From the NCBI GenBank assembly GCA_036939755.1, contig JALLAZ010000309.1, forward strand, positions 1 through 17,213: a stretch of 17,213 bases of DNA, given 5' to 3'. Position numbers and translations under genes: made by a program. Below the pieces are notes generated by a model. That model was not told the DNA's origin and did no database searches. It saw only the letters and a list, made by a program, of their open reading frames with translations. Positions within the stretch are counted from its first letter, which is position 1, and every line of letters begins with the position of its first letter. The DNA is from Stephanodiscus triporus. Taxonomy: Eukaryota; Bacillariophyta; Thalassiosirophyceae; Thalassiosirales; Thalassiosiraceae. Below, piece by piece: positions 1 through 9,405 of the stretch.

Positions 1-1051
1 AAGCTGGATCCAGTCGAGCATAATCTGCTCGTTGAACCACGCTTTCTCGTTGACGCGGTAGAAGATGCATTTGGGGAGTGTCGCGAGCTCTTTTTTAGCA
101 ATCCTCCCCTTCGGCTTGCCTACAACGAGTGACAAGCGACAATAAACCATTAGAATGTGTCACAGAAAAAGTTTGATGGACACTTCATCTTACCCTGAAA
201 ACGATCATCGACGGGAGCTGATGCCCCGATGCCGTGATCGTCACAGCAACAGAGATGCGCTTCGAGTCACCGATGGAAGTGCGCACGTTGATCGTGCGCT
301 TTCCAACGGTGTCGATCGTCCCCTTCGTCGGTCCATGTTCGCTGTAAACTCCAGCAAATGGTTGGAATCGTTCACGATGGGACTGAGGACCTCGAGGTAA
401 CCGAGGGCCTCCTGGCTCATCTTGTTGGGCGGGCGCTGCGCTGCATATGTTTACATGCAGTGGGCGCGATGATTTTTTGCCATAAGGCGAGAAACCGCCA
501 TTTTCGGCGCAGGGAGAGACTTTTCAGCGAACGCTGGAGTGGCAAGCCTTTCTCACAAGAGAAAGACGAGAAACAGGGAGTCCCTTGACGTGCCACAGGT
601 CGATGAAAGTGACCAGTTCCTCCTTGACATCATCAAGGAGTCCTGCTGGGCCTTTATGCAGTTGCATTTTATCCCGCCCACTGGCGACAGCAGCTTCAAG
701 CTTCTCAGCGCTCGTGCGCCACCTGGATACTTGGGAGGAGCTCACCTGCAAAGCGACAGAATCTTGGTTCTGATTCATGTTCTCCATCTTCATCAAGTTA
801 TCCACCGAAGAAAGAATCTGCAGCTTCTCGCTTGCAGGATAGTGCTTGCGGCGGTCACGAACACTGTCCATTCGATTGGCAAGACGCGCACGGTTGGCAC
901 CACCAGGATTGTAGATTTTGGTCTTCATTTCACTTTGTGGGAGGAGATCGATGGATTGCTCCCACAAACACAAATGAGTTGTGCCACCCGACAAGACAGC
1001 GTAGGGGGCTACTGGAGGACATGGTACAGCATTGCGCGGCAAAAAAGCCAT
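1..1051 (-). pseudogene. Decayed pogo/CENP-B-like DDE transposase, 5' part, truncated by window edge
   Basis: The minus strand from an ATG at 1051 (or more probably the ATG at 928, reading MKTKIYNPGGANRARLANR) encodes an N-terminal DNA-binding region: a psq-like helix-turn-helix (RRKHYPASEKLQILSSVD through SQVSRWR), then a CENP-B-type segment (LHKGPAGLLDDVKEELVTF, KGLPVSRLSLVRKAC). This is the arrangement of pogo-type transposases with a DDE_1 catalytic core. The frame breaks at the TGA at 524-526. Homology resumes one base over at about 531 (FAEKSLPAPKMAVSRLMAKN), meets an in-frame TAA at 451-453, and reaches LEFTANMD, where the Asp at 331-333 is the probable first catalytic residue. The frame shifts again near 320 (TIDTVGKRTINVRTS, then QLPSMIVF to about 194). 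A 73-nt GT...AG gap (121-193) precedes GKPKGRIAKKELATLPKC. The remaining catalytic residues lie beyond position 1. Several independent lesions make it a dead copy. I saw no clear terminal inverted repeats. Confidence 0.75.
121..193 (-). other. Intron-like 73-nt interruption in the transposase remnant
   Basis: On the minus strand the reading frame ends ...MIVFR, is followed by GTAAGA (starting at 193) and by TTGTAG (ending at 120/121 on the plus axis), and the transposase homology resumes with KPKGRIAKKE. It looks like a GT-AG intron. However, exact removal leaves the next codon one base out of phase, so it is either a decayed intron or an insertion in a gene already under no selection. Confidence 0.35.
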
Positions 1052-1290
1052 GCGCCAAAAAAAAATTGTCGAGAGGACCCACGAAGGAATACTACAAAAA
1101 AACTATTTTGATAAGTTAGATACTTCTCTTTCTTGTAAGGTGACATTTTCATTGCTTATGCAGCGTATTCTACGGTAAAGTTCTTCATTGCTGCAACGCA
1201 CTAACAATCTAAGAGAATACCAAGGGGAACTTTAAAGATAGATTAGGTGTGCTCTCAATTGTGTTTGCATTATTGTTGGCGAACAAAGGT
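1052..1290. other. Intergenic, AT-rich; no gene seen
   Basis: This 239-bp stretch lies between the 5' end of the transposase remnant and the stop codon of the Nup88-like gene, both on the minus strand. It is AT-rich, with A-runs at 1058-1066 and 1097-1103, and has no open frame of note. It would hold the 3' untranslated region of the Nup88-like transcript. An AATAAA hexamer on the minus strand (1290-1295) overlaps that gene's TAA stop. Confidence 0.5.
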
Positions 1291-4200
1291 TTATTGGAGC
1301 TTGAGGCGGGCTGCATCTGTTGAAAGACCTGACATAATCTTTGACATTTGCTCCACTGAATCACTAGAGTCTCTGATTTTCTGCTCGAGCTTTTTCAACA
1401 TTTGACCTTCACCCCGTAGCAACTTATGGCAAACTTCAATCTTCTGCGGAGGAAGATCAACGAGACAACGGACGTCACCATTTTCAATAGCCCCTGCAGA
1501 CATTGCATCGCACGATGAAAATGCATCTTTCTGTAGTTGGTCTACAGTGCCTTCCCATTTGCTGCAACTTGTTTCGTAACGTTGCAAATCCTTAAAGTAT
1601 GCAGCCTCAGCATCCGTGATTTGTGGGCGCAAATCTCTAGTCGCGGTCAGCACCGCCGAGCTACGTTGAGCAAGTATTGAAGCATTGCTCTCCAATTGTT
1701 GCACGCGTTCAAGATTGGACCTATACTTCTGCTTGAATGAAACTAGCAACTCCGAAAGACGTAGCAATTCGGCAGCTTGGTGATCATACATTTCTGTCAG
1801 GAGTTCACGTCTGGTGTTGAGAACCTTCGATATTTCCTCCATGGGCATGATTACGTTCACCTCGCACGAATGCTGAGTTTCAAGGAATACAGCGAGATTT
1901 TCTGGGCCTGCATCCTTGGGAAGAGTTGCGCCCCCCACAATCTTGCCCATTTTGGATAAGCCATCGCAGACCTTGTCAATGAGCGGCTGCAATATTTCAT
2001 GGAGCGGCTGCACGATCTTGAGTGCTTCGAGCGCTTTATCATCAAATTGTGATGCGTGGGTTTGTTCGGATTTAGCCTTCATTTGTTCTGAAGCTTCCTG
2101 TAGACAGTGAGTTGTTGTAATGTTTACCACCTCCATTGAACCTGGAAGCAGCAAGCAAACAGACGGTAACTGAATGAGAAATTGTGATTAAACGAGATTT
2201 CGAACTGCAGTGCCCTCGGAGGTGTCTTGCTTACCGTCCGACAAGTGTGCACATAAAACATGGCCCAAATGGACGTCCCCGCTCACGCTAGCACCAACCA
2301 ATGCCGTACCGCTCGAATTCACTTCTAAGCCCGACCAAGCTTTTGTCCTGATGTTTGATATTCCTTCATTTCCCCCCCGTCTTATAGAGACGTCCGTTTT
2401 ATCTACTCGAGATGTGAAGCACTTCGCTGTCATAGCAATCGCATTGGTTGTTACCGTCACAATTTGCGAACGATTGATCACATGTATCATAGCGTCATCC
2501 AGTGGATCAAGAACGATAGAACAGTGTCGTCCAATGGAAGCCCCGCGAAGCACCAATCCCCTGGACGGAGGAGGAGTCGCTGCAAATTCATCACCCACCT
2601 CCGAACTACTCTTGGCCTGCGTGATTGTCGCACGTTCCACGTACATCCCCGTCCCACGAACAAGTTCATCAATCGATTGACAATCGACGTCGCTCTCAAA
2701 TTCGAACCGTGGAAGGAGGGCAGCTCCCTCGCCTGGTAAGATACCGAATTCCACGTGAATCGGCGAGGATGAAGAGGTCGACGGATGCCGTGGATCGGTC
2801 CCGCAACGCGCCACCACAAACCCATCGACGATACCAGCACCCGCCGCGCCACCAAACGGTTCGATGCACACGCACGGAGGGAGGGCCAGCGTAGGATCGG
2901 ACGAGGGATGATCGAATTGTCGCGGCAAGACCAGCGGGCCCTGCAGTCGCGGTTGCCAGGCAAGAGCCTGAGAATGCACTCCAACGTCTCCTGAAGAATA
3001 AGACCGAGAATGAACCAACGACGCGCTGACGTAGTAACTCCCCTGACGATGCGCCGGCCTCGAATCCGGCATCGACGGGAGGTCCGGCATGCCGAATGCG
3101 TCCAGCAGGTACCTCCGAGCGGCGCGACATTGCCTCAACCTCGCCTCAACGCATTCCTGCTCCAACGTCGGGGCGGGGGACGATGCGGACGCGTCCCGCA
3201 GGAACGTCGTCGACGCCTCGATCTCGGCGTCCAGCCGAGTGGTCGCATCGACGACGGCGGCGCGCGGCAGGACCGTGCCGTCGAATACGATCGGCGACGC
3301 GCCGTAGACGGAGCCGTCGCCGCAGAGGACGAGGATCGACGTGGTCGAGAATACGCCGTCGCCGCTGTTCGCATTCGCGGGGAAGCAGAAGTCCACCACG
3401 CGCCTGACCGCGAACGACGACGACGACGACGACGGAGGACGATCGCGACGCAACGACGTGGAATCGTACGCCTCGTTCTCGGCGTCGACCGTGTCCCTCA
3501 TCCCGCGGACCAGATCCTCGTATGCGAATCTCAACGGGGCGGTGACGTACCCCTCGCTCGAAGATTTCGATACGCCCCCCCCGCCGAAGTCCCTCCCCCC
3601 GACGACGACGGGAGGGGCGGTACCCCCCCTCCCGAGTTCCGATCGCGGGAGGCCGTGATATAGTACGATCGCGTATCCTCCCGCGGCCGCGTCGCCGTCG
3701 TAGTCGTCGTCGTCGTCATGGTCCGTCCCCCCCTCCCTCATCAGCATGGCCATGCTTCCAGGCCTGTGGAATGCCAGGCCCGACGACGACGAGGAGGAAG
3801 AGGAGGAGACGGAGGGTGCGGCGCGGATGCGCAGGATGGACGATCCGGGGGGAGACGTAAGCATCCGTCCCTCGAACGGCTCGATCACGCGAAGGATCCG
3901 ACCGTCGACGCGCCGATGCCGCCGACCGTGGTGGTCGTCGTCGTCTTCATCTTCATTGCCGATCGATATCCGATCGTACCCGATCGAGATCACGAAGGCC
4001 GAGGCGCGCGTGTAAAGGCACATCCAGGGGAGTACGGACGTCGTCGTATTCGCATTTGTCGATCTCTTCCCATCGTTGTCGTACGCGTTGCCCCCGATGC
4101 ACACCAGACCGATCACCGGATCGACGACGATCGCATCCGAGATGGAGGGGGGTAGGGCGGTGGTGATCCTGAGCGACGAGACTCCTCCTCCTCCTCCTCC

Positions 4201-4546
4201 CTCCCCTCCTTCCCCCCCGTCGTCGAACGGCGCGAGATCGGACACGATGACGTGACGCCTCCCCGAATAGTTGGAGGAGGAGGAGGAGGAGGACGGATGA
4301 CGATCCCTCGGTAGCAGGAGGTAGGAATGGAACGACCTGCCGTCGGGGGAAACGCACGAATTCTCCACGGACGACGGACGCACGCGACAATCGTCGTTTT
4401 CATCGTCGTCGGTCCCGTAGCGCGAAGAGGAGGAAGAAAAAGAAGAAGTCGTCGGGGGTCGATCGTCGTCGTCGTCGGCGGCGGCCGAACAGCTCGCCGC
4501 GACGAACGTCGTCGTCGTCGTCGTCGTCCCCGCCGCGGAAGAAGAA

Positions 4547-4581
<35 letters not shown>

Positions 4582-4827
4582 CCCACCTCCCCCGACGGCG
4601 AACGCGACCCTCGGGAAGAAGCCGCCGCCGAGGTTGACGCCGAATGCCGCGGAGGCGGACGACGACGACGACGGTGCCGGGGCGGCGAATCCCGAGAACG
4701 GGAGCGACGTCGACGTCGACGCGTGGGAGGGGGCGAGGAGGGGTGGGTCCGACGGCGCCGGCCGTCGTCGCGATGCGCTCGACGACGACGACGACGACGA
4801 CGACGAGGGGGAGGGACCGAAGAACAT
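1291..4827 (-). CDS. Nup88-like nucleoporin (nuclear pore complex), two exons
   Basis: Exons are 4827-2235 and 2141-1291, giving 1147 residues (animal Nup88 is about 740). Nup88 sits on the cytoplasmic side of the nuclear pore with Nup214/Nup62 and is a beta-propeller followed by a C-terminal coiled coil. Here residues about 1-480 are dominated by Ser and Asp tracts, with FG-like spots near the start (MFFGPS, AFGVNLGGGFF). Propeller-like strands follow (ILVLCGDGSVYG about 498-509; a last blade LGHVLCAHLSDGSMEVV at about 853, rebuilt across the splice). A helical coiled coil runs about 965-1065 (MEEISKVLNTRRELLTEMY). The end, IEVCHKLLRGEGQMLKKLEQ (about 1099-1118), resembles the conserved Nup88 tail. 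The first part is GC-rich and repeat-laden; from about 2700 to 1291 composition is ordinary. The family call rests on architecture and short motif likeness, so it is probable, not certain; another propeller/coiled-coil nucleoporin is the alternative. Confidence 0.65.
2142..2234 (-). other. Intron of the Nup88-like gene, 93 nt, phase 1
   Basis: Minus-strand donor GTAAGC begins at 2234 and the acceptor TTCCAG ends at 2142. The length is a multiple of three, but the intron contains an in-frame TAA (2188-2190), so it must be removed. Splicing joins ...LSD to a Gly codon split across the junction and then SMEVVNI, restoring a smooth beta-strand-like segment of the last propeller blade. Confidence 0.8.
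3416..3433. repeat. (GAC)6 microsatellite in the Nup88-like gene
   Basis: Six perfect GAC units on the plus strand. On the coding (minus) strand they are read as TCG and give part of a Ser run (PPSSSSSSF). Confidence 0.9.
4547..4576. repeat. (GAC)10 microsatellite in the Nup88-like gene
   Basis: Ten perfect GAC units on the plus strand. The coding strand reads them as Ser codons, producing a long Ser run in the N-terminal region, next to a second (GTC)n stretch at about 4508-4527 that encodes Thr codons (ACG). Confidence 0.9.
4781..4804. repeat. (GAC)8 microsatellite at the start of the Nup88-like gene
   Basis: Eight perfect GAC units on the plus strand, read on the minus strand as TCG (Ser), starting about eight codons after the initiator Met. 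Confidence 0.9.
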
Positions 4828-5091
4828 TATCGCGGGTTGCGGTCGCTTCTTTGACGGATTATATTATAACGAAGAGGGCACCGTCACCCGTCGTCGCCGT
4901 TGTGTTGCTTCTTTTTTTTGTGTTGTTTGCTGTTGCGTGTGCACAAAGGGGGCGGGGGGCGGGGGGCGAACGGGTTTGTCCCGGCTGGTCTGTCCTTCAA
5001 CCATCCCGTCGTCCGACCGCAAAAAAACAAGCTACGATAGTGCATGATCGTCGTTGCTCGGTGCACATAATACTTGAAGAGAAGAGAGAGA
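4828..5091. promoter_or_regulatory. Divergent promoter between the Nup88-like gene and SRP68
   Basis: The two initiator ATGs lie 264 bp apart and face away from each other, so both promoters and both 5' leaders must fit here. An AT-rich near-palindrome, TTATATTATAA (4859-4869), lies 32 bp upstream of the Nup88-like ATG. Four G-runs (4948-4952, 4954-4959, 4961-4966, 4972-4974) form a GC-box-like, potentially quadruplex-forming block near the middle. A T-run is at 4911-4918. The element roles are inferred; only position and sequence are seen. Confidence 0.55.
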
Positions 5092-5967
5092 ATGATGCGC
5101 ATCTACCTCCATTCGGAGCTGTCATCGGCCCACTCGTCCCACGGCGTCTCCCACGGCGACTACGGACGGTACGCGTCGTACTGCACCCGCCGACTGTCGC
5201 GATTGCGGCACGGCAAGGCCGTCAGGAGGGAGCTGTTGCACTGTCGCATGTACAGGGCGTCCCTCTCGACGAGGAGGAGAAGGATAGACGACGGCGTCGT
5301 CGCGGTCGTCGGCGAGGGCGGCGGGGGCGGGGTCGGAGGCGGGGGCGGCGGCGGGGGCGGCAACAGCAGCAGGGCGAAATACGCCTATCGCGCGATCGAC
5401 ACGACCAACCTCCCCCCGGAGGTGCTGACGTCGTCGCCGAATTACTTCCTGGAAACGCTCTACCGGGCCGAGCGGTGCTGGGCGTCGTCCATGGATATCA
5501 GGTCCGAGATGACGATCGGTGGAAACGACGACGAAAACGACAACGACAACGGCGGAAGGAGGAGGAGGGGTTACGGCATCGGGGGCGGGAGCGGCGATCG
5601 TCACGGTCGCGGACGATGGTCGCCCGGGAAGGCGCGATCGCGGTCGATCAAGCGCCTCAGGAAGGCCGTCGGATACGCGACCTCGCTCGAGGCGCTCGCG
5701 AACGGAACCGGCGCCAATGCCGACGCGAAGGGTGGGAACAACGACGACGACGACGACGACGACGACGATCGAGACGTCCGATCCCCCTCTTCACCCCTCC
5801 CCCCGCCGAAGAAGACTACGCCCCCGGTCGACGAACACACCCGCGCGGAGGCGAAGGCGTACGCATCGTGGATGAGGGGGAACCTCGCCCTCGAGCGAGG
5901 TCGATGGTCGGACGCGTGCGTAGAGTATCGCGTCGCGATGGAGCTGTGCGAGATGATCGCGGCGAAG

Positions 5968-6002
<35 letters not shown>

Positions 6003-7524
6003 CGGCGGCGGGGGGGGCGATGGCGGCGTCGACGACGAGCTCGGGGCAAACGACGACGACGATCCGCGACGGTTGGAGCTTTACGATTTCTTCGCGACAA
6101 GGGCGCGGAACGTCATCGCGCCCCTGCTGAGGTATTGTCACTACGAGTTGCAGGTACGTCCAACGTTCCCCTATCACGTCCACCCCTGCCCTTCTTGAAG
6201 GACGCTCATCCGAAAAGGGTCCTCTCCGATCGATCGTCTCTTTTTTTTCTCGTTTTCCTTCCCGTCGAATGTATCCACTTACATCTCTGGACCCATACCT
6301 ACTACCTCCATTTTCCAACAACAACAACATCAAAAACAGGAGGAAGTGGGAACGTCTCCCGCCGAAGAAATGACGTCGTTCCTCCAATCCTCCGAGTCCA
6401 AGCTCTCCTCGCTCGGGGCCACGACGCTCGTGGGTCAGGAAACGAGCGGATCGTCCATGTCGCACGTCGTCTTCCGCGAGAATTCCATCGCGGTGGAGAC
6501 GAGGGAGCTAAGGATGGCGCTATTGAGGGTACAGGACTCCGTGGCCGATTGGGAGCGGACGACGACGACGGCGGCGGCGTTCGCTCGAAATGGCGGGAGC
6601 GGTAAGAATGGGAGCGACGCGAAGTTCACGGCAGTCCTCAGCGGATACGACGACGCCATCTCCATCGCCGACCAGGAGCTGAGGCAGCTCGCGAACCTGA
6701 AGTCCGGCCCGGCCGTGAACGCCAAGAGGTTTCGGCTCGTGAATATCGTCGGGCACTGCAGGTATCGCAAGCTGAAGATGGTCATGGGGAGGAACGAGGA
6801 CCTCGCGAACAGCATCATCCTGAGCGGGAAGGACGACAAGGGGGGGATGACGCTGAAGCACCTCGAGGAGGCGACGCACCTGTACGACGCTCTCGTGCAG
6901 GACGCCCGGGCCGTGGCGTCGCTGCCGGGGGGTGGCTCTCCGGAGGACTTCGATGGCGACGCCTCCTCCTCCTCCCCCCCCGCCGTAGAAGACGAGTTCC
7001 TCCTGGAGGCCAATGCCAACTTGCTGAGGCTTCGTTCGTTGCGATGTTACTACCTGGCGAGGATGCATGCGTCGCCGCTCGTGAAGAAATACGCGGAGGC
7101 ATCCTTGCTGTTGGATCAGGCCGAGAGTCTCGCCAGGGAGGCATGCGAGGAGATCGGCGCGTGCGAAAGGATGGAGGGTGGGGCGGTGATGTTGGAAGAC
7201 TTGGAGGGCGTCCTCGAGGAAATGCGTGGGGAGAGGTGTCGCGTCCTGGCCGTGTCCTTTCTGAGTTCGAAGGCATCGTCGACCTCCTTGGGCAGGTGTC
7301 TCCTCGAGAGGCTTCACGACTACGACATTCCGTCGTCGGCGGCGCCCCTTTGCCACGTCCCCCCCAAGTTGGAGCCCATGGCATGCAAGCCGAGCTTCTT
7401 CGACGTGGCGTTGAACTACGTTAGCGATTACCCAGTGGAAGAACTCAGACGAGCGTTGGAGGAACATGGAGGTGGAACAACGACTACCACGAGTAAAGGC
7501 CTACTCGGTTGGTTTCGAAGATGA
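5092..7524 (+). CDS. SRP68: Signal recognition particle subunit SRP68, two exons
   Basis: Exons 5092-6153 and 6340-7524 give 748 residues (human 627). SRP68 binds the Alu/S-domain junction of SRP RNA and pairs with SRP72 in the cytosolic particle that delivers ribosomes to the ER. The N-terminal RNA-binding domain is clear: GDYGRYASYCTRRLSRLRH (22-40), LYRAERCWASSMDIRSEM (123-140) and RLRKAV (188-193), followed by a TPR-like helix pair (about 257-285). The C-terminal SRP72-binding tail is diagnostic: PMACKPSFFDVALNY (700-714), ending KGLLGWFRR. Insertions absent from animal SRP68 are poly-Gly (76-90), poly-Asp (218-226) and poly-Ser/Gly (294-310). I chose the ATG at 5092; a second follows at once, and the frame upstream lacks another ATG. 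Identity is secure. Confidence 0.93.
5743..5766. repeat. (GAC)8 microsatellite in SRP68
   Basis: Eight GAC codons followed by GAT, read in frame as nine Asp residues (218-226) between conserved parts of the RNA-binding domain. Confidence 0.9.
5971..6000. repeat. (TCG)10 microsatellite in SRP68
   Basis: Ten perfect TCG codons plus a TCC give eleven Ser residues (294-304), followed by a Gly-rich stretch. On the other strand it is the same GAC-family repeat, here in the Ser frame. Confidence 0.92.
6154..6339 (+). other. Intron of SRP68, 186 nt, phase 0
   Basis: Donor CAG|GTACGT at 6153/6154 and acceptor AAAACAG|GAG at 6339/6340. The first frame hits a stop inside the intron (TGA at about 6196). 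Removal joins ...CHYELQ to EEVGTSPAEE and gives one continuous SRP68-like protein. The intron is more T-rich than the exons, with a pyrimidine block at about 6238-6263. Confidence 0.88.
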
Positions 7525-7771
7525 GACTGGATTTTCAAACGTTGGATTGGACGACGGCGTAGGAGGTTGAAATGCTCGTCGCCTCGGGGACGAAGTCGGG
7601 TTGAAATTAGTTGATGGATTTTACGCTCCTGAAATTATAGCAAATACGATTTGACCGTACATTGCTTGCACCGCGAAGTTTGACTTTTCCTATCCTGAAG
7701 GGCTCTGCAAGTCATTGCGATCGAGTATTGTTTTATTTTGTCTAGAATGGAATGTTCAACCTAAAATACAT
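7525..7771. other. Convergent intergenic region (SRP68 / LRR gene)
   Basis: A 247-bp AT-rich region between two converging stop codons. It must contain both 3' untranslated regions. No open frame or RNA gene is evident. Confidence 0.5.
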
Positions 7772-9289
7772 CTAGTCATCTCTTTTCCTCTTTGTATTAG
7801 ATGAAACACAACAATAATAAGAGTAAAGCGAGGGCATATTCCACCATCTCATTACTGCATACATCATACTCATTGATTGGGTTTGATCCCTCTCCCTCTG
7901 AATAAATGCCAGCACATCCGGCATCAATTTCACCGGCACGTCTGCAAGGTACTCGAGTAAAGATTCCTTGGCATGCAGGGCAATCAATGTTTTGCTAGTA
8001 CGATCTAAGTCCTCATTGATTGATGACAGAAGTTTTTGAATTGGAGAAGAAGGGATGAAAATATGTTGGTCACATGCGTGGTTGGAATCTGATATGGCAT
8101 TCAGACTTGCACCATCGAAGAGGCTGGCAAGCAGCGCCTTGGCACCGACGGATGTGAAATTATTCCGACGGAGGAATAATATCATCAGATTGGTATTCTT
8201 CTTCAGTACTTGAGAGAAGAGGATTGCATCACTGTCATCAAAGTCGTTGTTGTCAAGGTGCAAGTACTCTGCGGGTGGGTTGCCCTCTAGATATTCGGAT
8301 ATCTTGACTGCCCCCGGCGATCCTATATTGTTGTGGCCGAGATAAATATTTCTGACGTCCGACTGTAGGATGACTGAGAGGATTTCTGGATCATTCCCAA
8401 GATTACAATGCCTCATTTCAAGGGTGTTTATTCTCTGGTGTGCCTTCAATGCCCTGGAGAGACACAAGGCCGAATTCATATCGTCAATCCGATTGCGAGT
8501 AAGGTAGAGTGTGTGCAAACTCGGACTTTTCTCCACCAATTTTGATAGCAATACAACGCCCTCTCTACAAAGGTTGGTGTTGATGAAGTTGACAATGCCT
8601 ATTGAATTAATGGCTCTTCAATCACAAAGGCTCCTCACTAAGGTGGCAACAGTTTCTTTCCGCATTTCAATGTTTTCGATATGGATGTTATGCATCTGTA
8701 AAGTTGCATTCGTGGGAATGCGAGATAATGCAGCTGTCAGTTGCTCCCAATATGGATCAATTGTTGGGTCATGCCAAACTACGGGTTCTGCCTCAGTTGT
8801 GTGCTGAACATGATGCAAGTGTAGATTGTAACCGCCTCCATCCTCTGCCCAGCGTGTGTGCTGCTGTATGTGCTGCTTTACATGTTTTAGTCCAATTGCA
8901 TTCCTTTCCATCCAATCAATCCTATGAGCTGGTTTACGATAGAGATTGATGCCTCCAGGATGGGTTGCAGTCCTTGGGGGATTTTCGCCTAGAGCACATT
9001 CGATTTCATCGTCATAATTACCGTTGCGAAAATTGAGCATGAATTGTTTCAGATCCTCCGAGTTCGAGTCACCTTCCTTGCTGCCATTGTCGTCCTCGTC
9101 GTCACTTTCATCATATTCTACCCCGCTGTCGCTGTCATCTTCGTCATACTCATCGTGGTCACTCTCATTTTCCTCCTCATCCTCCTCCACTTCATGCTGC
9201 CACCAACACTCTCGCGCGCAGGCCTCATTTTCCATTTCTGTGTCTCCAAACATGTCTTCTCCGTCGCTGTCATTTTGATCCAACATCAT
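7772..9289 (-). pseudogene. Leucine-rich-repeat protein gene interrupted by one in-frame TGA
   Basis: A single frame from ATG 9289 to the stop at 7772 would encode 505 residues, but codon 224 (8620-8618) is TGA. Before it come a Glu/Asp-rich acidic region (about 9-80), then GGINLYRKPAHRIDWMERN and HDPTIDPYWEQLTAALSRIP. After it, at about 230-400, lie ribonuclease-inhibitor-like leucine-rich repeats (LHTLYLTRNRID, INTLEMRHCNLG, VRNIYLGHNNIG, AEYLHLDNNDFDD, LMILFLRRNNF), then a helical tail ending WWNMPSLYSYY and a basic KRKRDD. LRR arcs bind proteins; the partner is unknown. The frame is otherwise intact and the repeats continue on both sides, so the TGA looks recent: a nonsense mutation, a sequencing error or, less likely, recoding. 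A 27-nt GT...AG intron would remove it in frame but is implausibly short. If real, only the acidic 223-residue N-terminal part is made. Confidence 0.65.
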
Positions 9290-9405
9290 GGTTGAGATCG
9301 ATTCGGCTTGGCATTTTTTTTAGCCGCGCGGGTCGGTCGGGTGTCATCGTGCCGGCCGCGCCATAAAAAAAAATTGTTCTGCTTTATTGACCCGCCGCCA
9401 CGACG
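9290..9405. promoter_or_regulatory. Short divergent promoter (LRR gene / zinc-ribbon gene)
   Basis: Only 116 bp separate the two outward-facing ATGs. The interval has a T-run (9315-9322) and an A-run (9366-9373) flanking a GC-rich centre. No TATA box is obvious. The plus-strand ATG is preceded by CCGCCACGACG, a reasonable initiation context. Confidence 0.45.

Noticed and set aside
1040..1066. GCC-rich sequence between A-runs near the transposase start as a terminal inverted repeat
   Set aside because: The arms match poorly and the other end of the element is outside the window.
539..1111. Plus-strand frame of 190 codons opposite the transposase helix-turn-helix
   Set aside because: It is the antisense of a recognisable transposase frame and shows no protein-like features of its own.
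2170..2193. A 24-nt GT...AG segment that would bridge the stop in the Nup88-like gene
   Set aside because: Too short for a spliceosomal intron; the 93-nt intron (2142-2234) has a better donor, keeps phase and gives a better propeller end.
5074..5091. Possible upstream extension of SRP68
   Set aside because: The frame is open there but begins with TTG; the first ATG is at 5092.
4644..6605. Very long plus-strand open frame (about 650 codons) rich in Arg
   Set aside because: It overlaps the start of the Nup88-like gene, the promoter and the first SRP68 exon in another frame. GAC/CGA repeats lack stops in every frame, so they open long false frames; the product is almost pure Arg/Gly with no domain.
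7772..9289. Selenocysteine at the in-frame TGA of the LRR gene
   Set aside because: The surrounding sequence is an LRR region without a redox motif, and I could not identify a SECIS element; a nonsense change is simpler.
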